Below are positions 1 to 6,461 of a stretch of 16,941 nucleotides of DNA, one piece after another (the stretch's first letter is position 1; every line of letters begins with the position of its first letter). Made by a program: the position numbers and the translations under genes. The notes beneath the pieces are model-generated. The model saw only the letters and a list, made by a program, of their open reading frames with translations, was not told the DNA's origin and made no database searches. The DNA comes from CAYMKL01 sp964390805 (lineage in GTDB: Bacteria; Chloroflexota; Anaerolineae; VGOG01), in NCBI GenBank assembly GCA_964390805.1, contig CAYMKL010000140.1:1-16941 (forward strand), written 5' to 3'.

Positions 1-140
1 AGCCGAAGGCGAAGCAATCTCCCTCCCCCAGCAGCAAGGAGACTGCTTCGTCGCAAAATGCGCTCCTCGCAGTGACAGATTCGGGAGTTTCTGCCCCCTA
101 CGGACGGCGCGATGCGCCATGGAAGACTCGCAATGACACA
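1..140. repeat. Degenerate interspersed repeat remnants upstream of hisC
   Basis: The arms GAAGCAATCTCC (11-22) and GGAGACTGCTTC (38-49) form an inverted repeat with one mismatch. They are followed by CTCCTCGCAGTGACA (63-77) and a related GACTCGCAATGACAC (125-139). From memory, this resembles a family of extragenic repeats pairing a 'gattgcttcg' segment with 'ctcgcaatgaca'; that was not checked. No convincing promoter for the his operon is visible in this 168-bp leader, so the operon may start further left. Confidence 0.55.
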
Positions 141-168
141 GACAGTGTAATTGTAGGAGACAAACTGG

Positions 169-1314
169 ATGACCACCTTCAACATTGAGGATTTCCTCCG
201 CCCTGACATCTACGATATGGAGGAATACACTCCTATCGAGCCCTTTGAGGTGCTGAGCGCCCGTTTGGGCTTGCCTGCGGAGCGCATCATCAAACTGGAC
301 GGCAACGAGAATCCCTACGGCCCCTCGCCGCGAGCCCTGGCAGCCCTGGCCGATTACCAGGGTTACCACATCTATCCGGATCCTGAGCACATCCTCTTGA
401 GGGAGGCCATCCAGGATTACATCGGCGTAGATAAAGCCCACATCATGTTTGGCAACGGCTCCGATGAACTAATTGACCTGGTCATGCGCCTCTTCCTGGG
501 ACCGGGGGATGCCATCATCAACTGCCCGCCCACCTTCGGCATGTACTCCTTCGACGCCGCCATCTGCGGAGCGGAGGTGGTGCGCGTTCCCCGCAGAGAC
601 GATTTCTCCCTCAATGTGGAGGCGATATGCCGACAGGTTCTTGACCATCCGACCATCCAACCATCCGACCATCCGACCAAGAAGCTTTTGGTCGTGAACT
701 CCCCCAATAACCCCGATGGCAGCCTGACCTCGCGGGAGGACATCTTGCGGTTGCTGGAGCTCCCTCTGATCGTTGTCATTGATGAGGCCTACGCGGAGTT
801 CAGCGGCACCAGCCTGGCAGATCTGGTGCCTGAGCATCCCAACCTCATCGTGCTCAGGACCTTCAGCAAGTGGGCGGGATTGGCTGGCCTGCGGATCGGA
901 TACGGCGTCTTCCCGCTGGGCATCACCCGACACCTCTGGAAGACCAAGCAGCCCTACAATGTCAATGTGGCCGCTCAAGCCGCTGCCCTGGCCTCGTTGG
1001 AGGACCTGGACTACCTGCTGGCCAATGTGCAGCGTATCGTGGCCGAGCGGGAGAGGCTCCATACCGAGTTGGGGAAGCTCGACTTCCTGCATCCCTACCC
1101 CAGTCGGAGCAATTTCATTCTCTGCCGCGTCCTGAGCTTGTCGAAGGGCCGAGTCCTGGGGCGGGACGCCCGCCAGCTTAAGCTGTCTTTGGAGAGGGAA
1201 GGGATACTGATCCGCCATTTCAACAAGCCCGGTCTCAGAGATTACATCCGAATCAGCGTCGGCAAACCCGAGCAGACGAAGGTCTTGCTCCAAGCATTGC
1301 GCGAGGTAGCATGA
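169..1314 (+). CDS. hisC: Histidinol-phosphate aminotransferase
   Basis: This PLP-dependent class I/II aminotransferase converts imidazole-acetol phosphate and glutamate to histidinol phosphate in the cytoplasm. The family pattern is clear: DGNENPYGPSP (44-54), YPDP (69-72), FGNGSDELIDL (94-104), NSPNNPDG (177-184), VIDEAYAEFS (203-212) and TFSKWAGLAGLRIGYG (231-246), where Lys234 should bind PLP. It ends with FNKPGLRDYIRISVG (351-365). AGGAG at 155-159, 9 nt before the ATG, supports the start. The protein is 381 aa, somewhat longer than usual, and carries two low-complexity insertions. One is DHPTIQPSDHPT (159-170), from an octamer array. The other is LSLSKG (322-327), from an 18-bp interspersed repeat. 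Neither removes a recognised catalytic motif. The stop overlaps the hisB start as ATGA, so the two genes should be translationally coupled. Confidence 0.96.
   Translation: MTTFNIEDFLRPDIYDMEEYTPIEPFEVLSARLGLPAERIIKLDGNENPYGPSPRALAALADYQGYHIYPDPEHILLREAIQDYIGVDKAHIMFGNGSDELIDLVMRLFLGPGDAIINCPPTFGMYSFDAAICGAEVVRVPRRDDFSLNVEAICRQVLDHPTIQPSDHPTKKLLVVNSPNNPDGSLTSREDILRLLELPLIVVIDEAYAEFSGTSLADLVPEHPNLIVLRTFSKWAGLAGLRIGYGVFPLGITRHLWKTKQPYNVNVAAQAAALASLEDLDYLLANVQRIVAERERLHTELGKLDFLHPYPSRSNFILCRVLSLSKGRVLGRDARQLKLSLEREGILIRHFNKPGLRDYIRISVGKPEQTKVLLQALREVA
643..680. repeat. In-frame octamer array inside hisC
   Basis: Units GACCATCC, GACCATCC, AACCATCC and GACCATCC, then a partial GACCAA, run in tandem inside hisC. 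Three 8-mers equal 8 codons, so the frame is kept, and the array encodes DHPTIQPSDHPT (residues 159-170). It falls just before the KKLLVVNSPNNPDG strand, where HisC proteins normally have a short loop. Confidence 0.9.
1125..1158. repeat. Interspersed 18-mer in hisC with near-duplicate 10-bp flanks
   Basis: CCTGAGCTTGTCGAAGGG (1131-1148) is the exact reverse complement of 2759-2776 in hisA. It is bracketed by CCGCGTCCTG (1125-1134) and CCGAGTCCTG (1149-1158), a 9/10 direct repeat offset by 24 nt. The protein therefore reads RVL-SLSKG-RVL-GRDA with RVL duplicated, as an 8-codon insertion would leave. The direct repeat may be an old target-site duplication or come from slippage. Confidence 0.8.
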
Positions 1315-1943
1315 GCGGGAAACATCAAATATCCAATATCGAATATCCAGTTGAAGAAAACCGCGCGGCGAGGATTCATCGCCAAACGAAGGAAACCCAG
1401 GTGGAGGTAGCCCTCAGCCTGGATGGAAAGGGCGAATACGAGATCGAGACCGGGATACCCTTCCTCGACCACATGCTCTCGCATCTGGCCCTCCATGGCC
1501 TGCTCGATTTGATGGTACGCGCCCAGGGGGATCTGGAGGTAGACGAGCATCACACGGTGGAGGACGTGGCCATCTGCCTGGGGAAGGCCCTCGACGAGGC
1601 CCTGGGTGAGCGGGAGGGCATCGTGCGCATGGCCCACAGCTATGTGCCCATGGACGAGGCCCTGGCCTTCGTCGCTGTGGATCTGAGCGGGCGGGCTTAC
1701 GCTGTGGTGGAAGCCGATTTCGATACCCCTCGTGTCGGGAATCTGGCCACCAGCCTCATCCCGCACTTCCTAGAGACCCTGGCCTATCACGCTCGCATGA
1801 ACCTCCACGCCCGCGTCCTCTACGGCCGTGATGATCACCACAAGGCCGAGGCCCTCTTCAAGGCGTTGGGACGGGCGCTGGGAGCAGCGACCAGGATCGA
1901 AGCTCGCCGCGCCGACGTGCCCTCCACCAAAGGAGTCCTGTAG
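1311..1943 (+). CDS. hisB: Imidazoleglycerol-phosphate dehydratase
   Basis: This cytoplasmic Mn-dependent enzyme dehydrates imidazoleglycerol phosphate to imidazole-acetol phosphate, the substrate of the upstream HisC. Family motifs are GIPFLDHMLSHLALHG (48-63), DEHHTVEDVAICLG (78-91), SYVPMDEALA (110-119), PHFLETLAYHARMNLH (151-166) and GRDDHHKAEALFKALG (172-187); the two HH pairs and nearby acidic residues are the expected metal ligands. At 210 aa it is about 10-15 residues longer than usual. The excess lies at the N-terminus (residues ~6-18), part of which is encoded by a heptamer array. No start codon exists between this array and ARIHRQTKET, where homologues usually begin, so the ATG at 1311 (ATGA overlap with hisC) is the most credible start. 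Confidence 0.95.
   Translation: MSGKHQISNIEYPVEENRAARIHRQTKETQVEVALSLDGKGEYEIETGIPFLDHMLSHLALHGLLDLMVRAQGDLEVDEHHTVEDVAICLGKALDEALGEREGIVRMAHSYVPMDEALAFVAVDLSGRAYAVVEADFDTPRVGNLATSLIPHFLETLAYHARMNLHARVLYGRDDHHKAEALFKALGRALGAATRIEARRADVPSTKGVL
1328..1348. repeat. Heptamer array at the hisB 5' end
   Basis: AATATCC, AATATCG and AATATCC lie in tandem directly after the hisB start. They look like spacer sequence that has become coding, adding residues around ISNIEYP to HisB. This is one of several different 7-9 nt arrays at the gene junctions of this operon. Confidence 0.75.
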
Positions 1944-2558
1944 ATGATCGCTATCGTTGACTACGGAGTGGGGAATCTGCGTAGCGTCCAGCGGGCCTTT
2001 GAGTACGTGGGAGCTGAGGTGACAGTCACCGCCCACCGGGAGACCATCGAGTCGGCGTCGGCGGTGGTGCTGCCCGGCGTGGGGGCCTTCGGTAAAGCGA
2101 TGTCCAATCTGGAGCGAGCGGGACTGACCGATGTCATCTGCCAGGTCATAACCCAAGGTCGCCCCTTCCTGGGCATCTGCCTGGGTTTGCAGCTCCTCTT
2201 TGAGGAGAGCGAGGAGATGGGCCAGTACAGGGGACTGGGCGTCTTTGGTGGCCAGGTCAAGCGCTTCGAGGTCAGCCTCAAGGTGCCCCAAATCGGTTGG
2301 AACCAGATTCACATCCAGCGGACTAGCCCTCTCCTGGAGGGTGTAGCCGACGGCAGCTACGCCTACTTCGTCCATTCCTACTACGTCGCCCCCGCTGATC
2401 CTGAAATCGTCCTGGCTATCACCGATTATGAAATTGATTACGCCTCCATCGTCGGCCAGGATAACGTCTTTGGCATCCAGTTCCATCCAGAGAAGAGCCA
2501 GGCGGTGGGGCTGAGGATTCTGCGCAACTTCACAGAGTTGGTTGAGGGCAAAGTATGA
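1944..2558 (+). CDS. hisH: Imidazole glycerol phosphate synthase, glutaminase subunit
   Basis: HisH is the class I glutamine amidotransferase that supplies ammonia to HisF for making imidazoleglycerol phosphate and AICAR from PRFAR. Visible motifs are IVDYGVGNLRSV (4-15), LPGVGAFGKAM (43-53), the nucleophile elbow PFLGICLGLQLLFE (74-87) with Cys79, YFVHSYYV (141-148), and GIQFHPEKSQ (177-186) with His181 and Glu183 completing the triad. The 204-aa length is normal. AGGAG (1931-1935) precedes the ATG, which follows the hisB stop with no gap. The last codons overlap hisA as ATGA. No repeat insertion was found in this gene, unlike hisC, hisA, hisF and hisD. Confidence 0.96.
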   Translation: MIAIVDYGVGNLRSVQRAFEYVGAEVTVTAHRETIESASAVVLPGVGAFGKAMSNLERAGLTDVICQVITQGRPFLGICLGLQLLFEESEEMGQYRGLGVFGGQVKRFEVSLKVPQIGWNQIHIQRTSPLLEGVADGSYAYFVHSYYVAPADPEIVLAITDYEIDYASIVGQDNVFGIQFHPEKSQAVGLRILRNFTELVEGKV

Positions 2559-3409
2559 TCGTCTTTCCAGCCATTGATCTGCGTCGAGGAAAGTGTGTCC
2601 GCCTGCGTCAGGGTCGCCCCGATGCGGAAACCGTCTTCTCTGATGACCCTGTAGCCATGGCCAACCACTGGGCCTCCCAGGGCGCGGAATGGCTCCACGT
2701 GGTTAATCTCGATGGCGCTCTCGGCCAGGCTTCATCGCCCCCCCTCGGTCCTCCCCAACCCTTCGACAAGCTCAGGACACCGCTTTGGGGGGGAAGCTCC
2801 AAGAATCTACGGGTAGTGGGGGAGATAGTGGCTGCGATGGGGATTCCCGTCCAGTTGGGCGGCGGCCTGCGCACCATGGCCGACATCGAGGGGGCGTTGG
2901 AGCTGGGTCTGACGCGGGTCATTCTGGGGACGGTGGCGGTGAAAGAGCCGAGCCTGGTGGCCGAGGCTGTCAAGCGCTTCGGAGCGGAGAGAATCGTCGT
3001 GGGAATTGATGCTCGCAGGGGACAGGTGGCTACTCACGGCTGGCAGGAGGTCTCCTCGGTGGCTGTCACTGAGCTGGCTCTTCGAGTGAAGGAACTGGGC
3101 GTGGAGCGCGTTGTCTACACCGACATCGTCCGCGACGGAATGCTCAGCGGGGTCAATGTCGAGGCTGTTAGGGAGTTGGCTCAACGTACGGGGCTAAAGG
3201 TCATCTCCGCTGGAGGTGTTTCTTCGTTGGATGACGTGCGTCGCCTCAAAGAGGCCGAGACGAGCGGTGTGGAGGGCGTCATCATCGGCCAGGCGCTGTA
3301 CAGTGGAGCGCTGGAATTGCGGGAGGCGATGCAAATCAGCAAATCAGCAAATCAACAAATCGGCAAATCGCCAAATCGCCAAATCAAGGGAGGGAGGTCA
3401 AGATGTTAG
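2555..3409 (+). CDS. hisA: Phosphoribosylformimino-AICAR-phosphate isomerase
   Basis: This (beta/alpha)8 barrel isomerises ProFAR to PRFAR, the substrate of HisF/HisH. Motifs are FPAIDLRRGKCVRLRQG (4-20) with catalytic Asp8, WLHVVNLDGA (46-55), VQLGGGLRT (99-107), VVGIDARRG (148-156), VYTDIVRDGMLSGVN (187-201) with Asp190, ISAGGVSS (217-224) and GVIIGQALYSG (241-251). The protein is 284 aa, against roughly 240 for the family. Two repeats explain the excess. About 20 residues (61-80) come from a palindromic element placed after NLDGA, next to the barrel core. About 20 residues at the C-terminus (from ~262) come from an octamer array that carries the frame past the end of the barrel and 7 nt into hisF. 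The barrel motifs are intact, so the enzyme is probably active. Confidence 0.94.
   Translation: MIVFPAIDLRRGKCVRLRQGRPDAETVFSDDPVAMANHWASQGAEWLHVVNLDGALGQASSPPLGPPQPFDKLRTPLWGGSSKNLRVVGEIVAAMGIPVQLGGGLRTMADIEGALELGLTRVILGTVAVKEPSLVAEAVKRFGAERIVVGIDARRGQVATHGWQEVSSVAVTELALRVKELGVERVVYTDIVRDGMLSGVNVEAVRELAQRTGLKVISAGGVSSLDDVRRLKEAETSGVEGVIIGQALYSGALELREAMQISKSANQQIGKSPNRQIKGGRSRC
2737..2796. repeat. Palindromic C7/G7 element in hisA, with a composite loop
   Basis: The left arm starts G-C7-TCGGTC (2737-2750) and the right arm is G7-AAG (2787-2796). The same ends are found in hisF and hisD, but here the loop is 24 nt longer and contains the 18-mer CCCTTCGACAAGCTCAGG. Sixty bp equals 20 codons, so the reading frame is kept. 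The encoded stretch is rich in Pro and Gly (PPLGPPQPFDKLRTPLWGG, 62-80). Confidence 0.9.
2759..2776. repeat. Interspersed 18-mer nested in the hisA element
   Basis: CCCTTCGACAAGCTCAGG is the exact reverse complement of 1131-1148 in hisC. Here it is translated as PFDKLR; in hisC the other strand gives LSLSKG. It sits in the loop of the C7/G7 element, so one repeat appears to have entered or replaced the loop of another. Confidence 0.9.
3333..3388. repeat. Seven-unit octamer array at the hisA/hisF junction
   Basis: Seven consecutive octamers begin AAATC: AAATCAGC twice, AAATCAAC, AAATCGGC, AAATCGCC twice, AAATCAAG. The array encodes most of the extra C-terminus of HisA. It ends at the Shine-Dalgarno region of hisF (AGGGAGG, 3391-3397). 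Unit drift towards the right suggests old slippage growth with later point changes. Confidence 0.93.
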
Positions 3410-4203
3410 CTAAAAGGATCATACCCTGTTTGGATGTCAAAGATGGGCGGGTGGTCAAGGGGATCAATTTCGTCAACCTGCGGGATGCGGGGGACCCGGT
3501 GGAGCAGGCCCAAGTTTACGATGCCGAGCGAGCGGATGAGTTGGTCTTTCTGGACATCACGGCCTCCCCTGAGCGGCGCGATATCACCATTGAGATGGTG
3601 CGCCGAGTAGCCGATGCCGTCTTCATTCCCTTCACCGTGGGCGGGGGCATTCGCACCATTGAGGACATCAGGGCCATTCTGATGGCTGGTGCCGACAAGG
3701 TCTCGATAAACACGGCTGCGGTCAAGAATCCATCATTGATCACCGAAGGGGCGAAACACTTCGGCAGCCAGTGCATCGTGGTGGCTATTGATGGCAAGCG
3801 ACGATTGGAACTTCCCCCCCAGAGTGGGGGGGGACCGAGGGGGGGCAGGGGTGGCTGGTGGGAAGTCTACATCAACGGTGGACGCACGCCAATGGGGCTC
3901 GATGCTGTGGAATGGGCCAGGGAGGTGGATGAGCGAGGGGCAGGAGAGATCCTGCTCACCAGCATGGACTGCGACGGCACACAGGAAGGCTACGACGTCG
4001 AGTTGACTAGAGCCATCGCCGAGGCCGTATCCATCCCCGTCATCGCCTCAGGCGGGGCGGGTAAGCTGGATCACTTCTACCAGGTTCTTACCGTCGGGAA
4101 GGCGGACGCTGCTCTGGCTGCTTCTCTCTTCCACTACGAGCAGTTGAGCATGGCCCAAGTGAAAGAGTACCTAGCGGCGCAAGGTGTGCCAGTTAGATTA
4201 TAG
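3403..4203 (+). CDS. hisF: Imidazole glycerol phosphate synthase, cyclase subunit
   Basis: HisF uses ammonia from HisH to cyclise PRFAR into imidazoleglycerol phosphate and AICAR. The half-barrel motifs are RIIPCLDVKDGRVVKG (5-20) with Asp11, DELVFLDITAS (45-55), FTVGGGIRTIEDI (77-89), GADKVSINTAAV (96-107), IVVAID (125-130) with Asp130, GAGEILLTSMDCDGT (179-193) and PVIASGGAG (212-220). Arg5, Glu46 and Lys99 match known gate positions of the ammonia tunnel in Thermotoga HisF. The protein is 266 aa; about 12 extra residues (LPPQSGGGPRGG, 137-148) come from the C7/G7 element. They lie only a few residues after catalytic Asp130, in the loop before WEVYINGGR. A strong Shine-Dalgarno (AGGGAGG) precedes the ATG, and the gene overlaps the stretched 3' end of hisA. 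Confidence 0.96.
   Translation: MLAKRIIPCLDVKDGRVVKGINFVNLRDAGDPVEQAQVYDAERADELVFLDITASPERRDITIEMVRRVADAVFIPFTVGGGIRTIEDIRAILMAGADKVSINTAAVKNPSLITEGAKHFGSQCIVVAIDGKRRLELPPQSGGGPRGGRGGWWEVYINGGRTPMGLDAVEWAREVDERGAGEILLTSMDCDGTQEGYDVELTRAIAEAVSIPVIASGGAGKLDHFYQVLTVGKADAALAASLFHYEQLSMAQVKEYLAAQGVPVRL
3811..3846. repeat. C7/G7 palindromic element in hisF, inverted orientation
   Basis: This 36-bp element begins CTTC7 and ends with G7C. Its reverse complement matches the hisD copy (6949-6984) at 34 of 36 positions. It is in frame (12 codons) and starts at a codon boundary. The C7 and G8 runs, separated by AGAGT, can form a GC hairpin. Confidence 0.93.
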
Positions 4204-4219
4204 CCATCGGGAGTGGCCA

Positions 4220-4552
4220 GTGGAATTGAGAGCGGAGATAAAATGGGACGACCGGGGCCTGGTGCCGGCCATCGTCCAGGACGCTCGGACAGGTCAGGTG
4301 CTGATGCTGGCCTATATGAGTCAAGAGGCCCTGGAGCGATGCATCTCCACGGGCGAGACGCATTTCTGGAGTCGCAGCCGGTCGGAGTTGTGGCACAAAG
4401 GAGCTACCTCCGGCAACACCCAGCGCATCGTGGAGATACGCTACGATTGCGACGCTGATACCTTGCTGCTCCGTGTTGAGCCGCGCGGCCCGGCTTGCCA
4501 CACCGGGCAACAAAGCTGCTTCTATCGCTGCTTGTGGGGGAGTGAGGGATGA
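4220..4552 (+). CDS. hisI: Phosphoribosyl-AMP cyclohydrolase
   Basis: This Zn/Mg enzyme opens the purine ring of PR-AMP to give ProFAR. The signature is LMLAYMSQEALERC (28-41), THFWSRSRSELWHKGATSGN (47-66) and YDCDADTLLLRVEP (75-88), followed by PACHTG and SCFY. Cys77, Cys93 and Cys100 with nearby aspartates are the expected metal ligands. I chose the GTG at 4220 (110 aa) because CGGGAG (4208-4213) lies six bases upstream. An in-frame GTG at 4184 would overlap hisF and has no visible ribosome site. hisI is a separate gene from hisE here, not the fused hisIE form; the pair overlaps as ATGA. No repeat insertion is seen. Confidence 0.92.
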   Translation: MELRAEIKWDDRGLVPAIVQDARTGQVLMLAYMSQEALERCISTGETHFWSRSRSELWHKGATSGNTQRIVEIRYDCDADTLLLRVEPRGPACHTGQQSCFYRCLWGSEG

Positions 4553-4836
4553 GCACAATACTAGCGGACTTATTCAATGTCATTCAGGACCGCAAAGTCA
4601 GCCCCAAGGATGGCTCCTACACCTGCCACCTTTTCGCCGCAGGGGAAAACGAGATCCTCAAGAAAATGGGCGAGGAGGTGGTGGAAACCATCGTGGCAGC
4701 CAAGGGGGAGGACGATGAGCGATTGGTCTACGAGGTGGCCGATCTCCTTTATCATACCCTGGTACTCCTTGCCTACCGCAACATCGAGCTGGCCGATGTA
4801 GAAGGGGAGCTGACAAGGCGGTTCAAACCTGACTGA
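4549..4836 (+). CDS. hisE: Phosphoribosyl-ATP pyrophosphatase
   Basis: HisE hydrolyses PR-ATP to PR-AMP and pyrophosphate, the step before HisI. It belongs to the all-alpha MazG-like NTP pyrophosphatases. Visible features are DGSYTCHLF (21-29), ILKKMGEEVVETIVAAK (36-52) with metal-binding glutamates 42, 43 and 46, and YEVADLLYHTLVLL (61-74) with Glu62 and Asp65. The 95-aa length is normal. Its ATG shares ATGA with the hisI stop, and it ends 14 bp before purH. Confidence 0.95.
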   Translation: MSTILADLFNVIQDRKVSPKDGSYTCHLFAAGENEILKKMGEEVVETIVAAKGEDDERLVYEVADLLYHTLVLLAYRNIELADVEGELTRRFKPD

Positions 4837-4850
4837 AGGAGAAGCTATAG

Positions 4851-6425
4851 ATGAAGATCAAACGAGCATTGCTTAGTGTTTCCAACAAAGAGGGTCTGGT
4901 GGAATTCGCCCAGGGGCTGGCCGAGCTGGGCGTAGAGTTGATCGCCACCGGTGGCACGGCCTGCGCCCTTAGAGAGGCGGGACTCGCTGTGCGTCCGATC
5001 GAGGCCGTCACGGGCTTTCCTGAGATCCTGGGCGGGCGGGTGAAAACGCTGCATCCTGCTGTTCACGGCGGCATTCTGGCCCGCCGAGACCAAGCGCATC
5101 TCGCAGAGTTGGAAGCCCAGGGCATCGCCCCCATTGATCTGGTGGCGGTCAACCTCTATCCCTTCGCCCAGACCGTTGCCAGGCCGGCGACAACGCTTGC
5201 TGAGGCCGTCGAGCAGATTGACATCGGCGGCGTGGCCCTGCTGAGGGCGGCGGCCAAGAACTTCGCCTACGTTGCCACAGTGTCCGACCCCGCCGACTAC
5301 GTAACCATCCTGTCTGAACTACGAGAGCAGGGCGATCTTTCCATCGCCACTCGCCAGCACCTGGCACTGAAGGCCTTCCGCCATACAGCCAGCTACGATG
5401 CTGCTATCAGCGGCTACCTGGCCACTCGTTTCGATGGAGCAGCCGCTTCGTACATATGTATTGATGAAGCGGCCTTCCCCGGCACACTGCACCTCAACTT
5501 GACCAAGTTGGCGGACCTGCGCTACGGGGAGAATCCACACCAACAAGCTGCCCTATACGGCTTGGGCGCAACTCAAAGTCCTCTGGGTGGGAACCTGTTG
5601 CAGGGCAAGGCCCTTTCCTACAACAACATCTTGGACCTGGACGCCGCCTGGCGGATAGCGAGCGACTTCTCCGCCTCCACTTTGGTCATCATCAAACACG
5701 GCAATCCTTGCGGCGTGGCCAGCAGCCCAAACCTGGCTGACGCTTTCCGGGCGGCCCTGGCCAGCGACCCCGTCTCGGCTTTCGGAAGTATCATCGCCGC
5801 CAATCGCCCCTTCGATGGGGAAGTAGCCCTGGCCCTGGGCGATCTTTTCGTCGAGGCCATCGCTGCCCCTGCCTTCACCGCCGAGGCACGGGAAGCTCTG
5901 GCCGAGCGCCCCAACTGTCGCCTGCTGGAGATGTCGGGGGCGAAAGAGTTGGCAAGGGAGATGAGGAGCGTGCGGGGCGGGATGCTGCTTCAGGAAGGAG
6001 ACGCGATTGCCGAGGATGAGGCTGGCTGGCAGGTGGTGACAGAGCGCGAGCCGACGGCGGAGGAACTCGAAGCTCTGAGCTTCGCCTGGAGGGTCGCAAA
6101 GCACGTCAAGTCCAATGCCATTGTCCTAGGCCGGGGGATGGCTACGGTGGGTGTAGGGGCGGGGCAGATGAGCCGCGTGGACGCTGTGCGGCTGGCCATA
6201 GTCAAGGCCGCTCATGCTTCCAAGGCCGGCGAACGCACACAGGGGACAGTCCTGGCCTCCGACGCCTTTTTCCCCTTCCCCGATGGCGTGGAGGAGGCGG
6301 CCAAAGCCGGGGTAACGGCCATCGTGCAGCCAGGGGGCTCCAGAGGCGATGCCAGCGTCATCGAGGCCGCCAACGCTCTTGGCTTAGCCATGCTCTTTGC
6401 CAGAGTGCGGCACTTCCGACATTGA
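4851..6425 (+). CDS. purH: Bifunctional AICAR transformylase / IMP cyclohydrolase
   Basis: PurH carries out the last two steps of purine synthesis, AICAR to FAICAR to IMP. The N-terminal cyclohydrolase (MGS fold) shows ALLSVSNKEGLVEFA (6-20), LIATGGTA (30-37) and GRVKTLHPAVHGGILAR (62-78). The C-terminal transformylase shows LRYGENPHQQAALY (223-236), GKALSYNNILDLDAAW (252-267) and IKHGNPCGVA (281-290) with the catalytic Lys282-His283 pair, and ends with FPFPDGVEEAAKAG and VQPGGSRGD. At 524 aa it has typical length and no repeat insertion. AGGAG (4837-4841) precedes the ATG by nine bases. Its place between hisE and hisD makes metabolic sense, since the HisH/HisF reaction releases AICAR, which only PurH returns to the purine pool. 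Confidence 0.96.
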   Translation: MKIKRALLSVSNKEGLVEFAQGLAELGVELIATGGTACALREAGLAVRPIEAVTGFPEILGGRVKTLHPAVHGGILARRDQAHLAELEAQGIAPIDLVAVNLYPFAQTVARPATTLAEAVEQIDIGGVALLRAAAKNFAYVATVSDPADYVTILSELREQGDLSIATRQHLALKAFRHTASYDAAISGYLATRFDGAAASYICIDEAAFPGTLHLNLTKLADLRYGENPHQQAALYGLGATQSPLGGNLLQGKALSYNNILDLDAAWRIASDFSASTLVIIKHGNPCGVASSPNLADAFRAALASDPVSAFGSIIAANRPFDGEVALALGDLFVEAIAAPAFTAEAREALAERPNCRLLEMSGAKELAREMRSVRGGMLLQEGDAIAEDEAGWQVVTEREPTAEELEALSFAWRVAKHVKSNAIVLGRGMATVGVGAGQMSRVDAVRLAIVKAAHASKAGERTQGTVLASDAFFPFPDGVEEAAKAGVTAIVQPGGSRGDASVIEAANALGLAMLFARVRHFRH

Positions 6426-6426
6426 C

Positions 6427-6461
6427 CACGAATCATACGAAAGGACACGAAAGGCACGAAA
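6427..6461. repeat. CACGAAAGG-type array in the purH-hisD spacer
   Basis: The whole 36-bp spacer consists of degenerate 9-10 nt units (CACGAATCA, TACGAAAGGA, CACGAAAGG, CACGAAA). The last AAGG (6451-6454) lies seven bases before the hisD ATG, so the repeat appears to supply the hisD ribosome-binding site. Confidence 0.8.

Noticed and set aside
1..168. Promoter for the his operon in the leader (TGTAAT at 146-151)
   Set aside because: No acceptable -35 lies 16-18 bp upstream; the match is too weak to report.
469..1293. Minus-strand 274-codon open frame over hisC
   Set aside because: It is a shadow of hisC, whose PLP-binding and substrate motifs are intact on the plus strand.
3333..3388. Octamer array considered as a CRISPR
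   Set aside because: Units are 8 bp with no spacers and lie within coding sequence; no cas gene is present.
4184..4219. Earlier GTG start for hisI overlapping hisF
   Set aside because: No ribosome site precedes it, and homologues begin near the chosen GTG at 4220.
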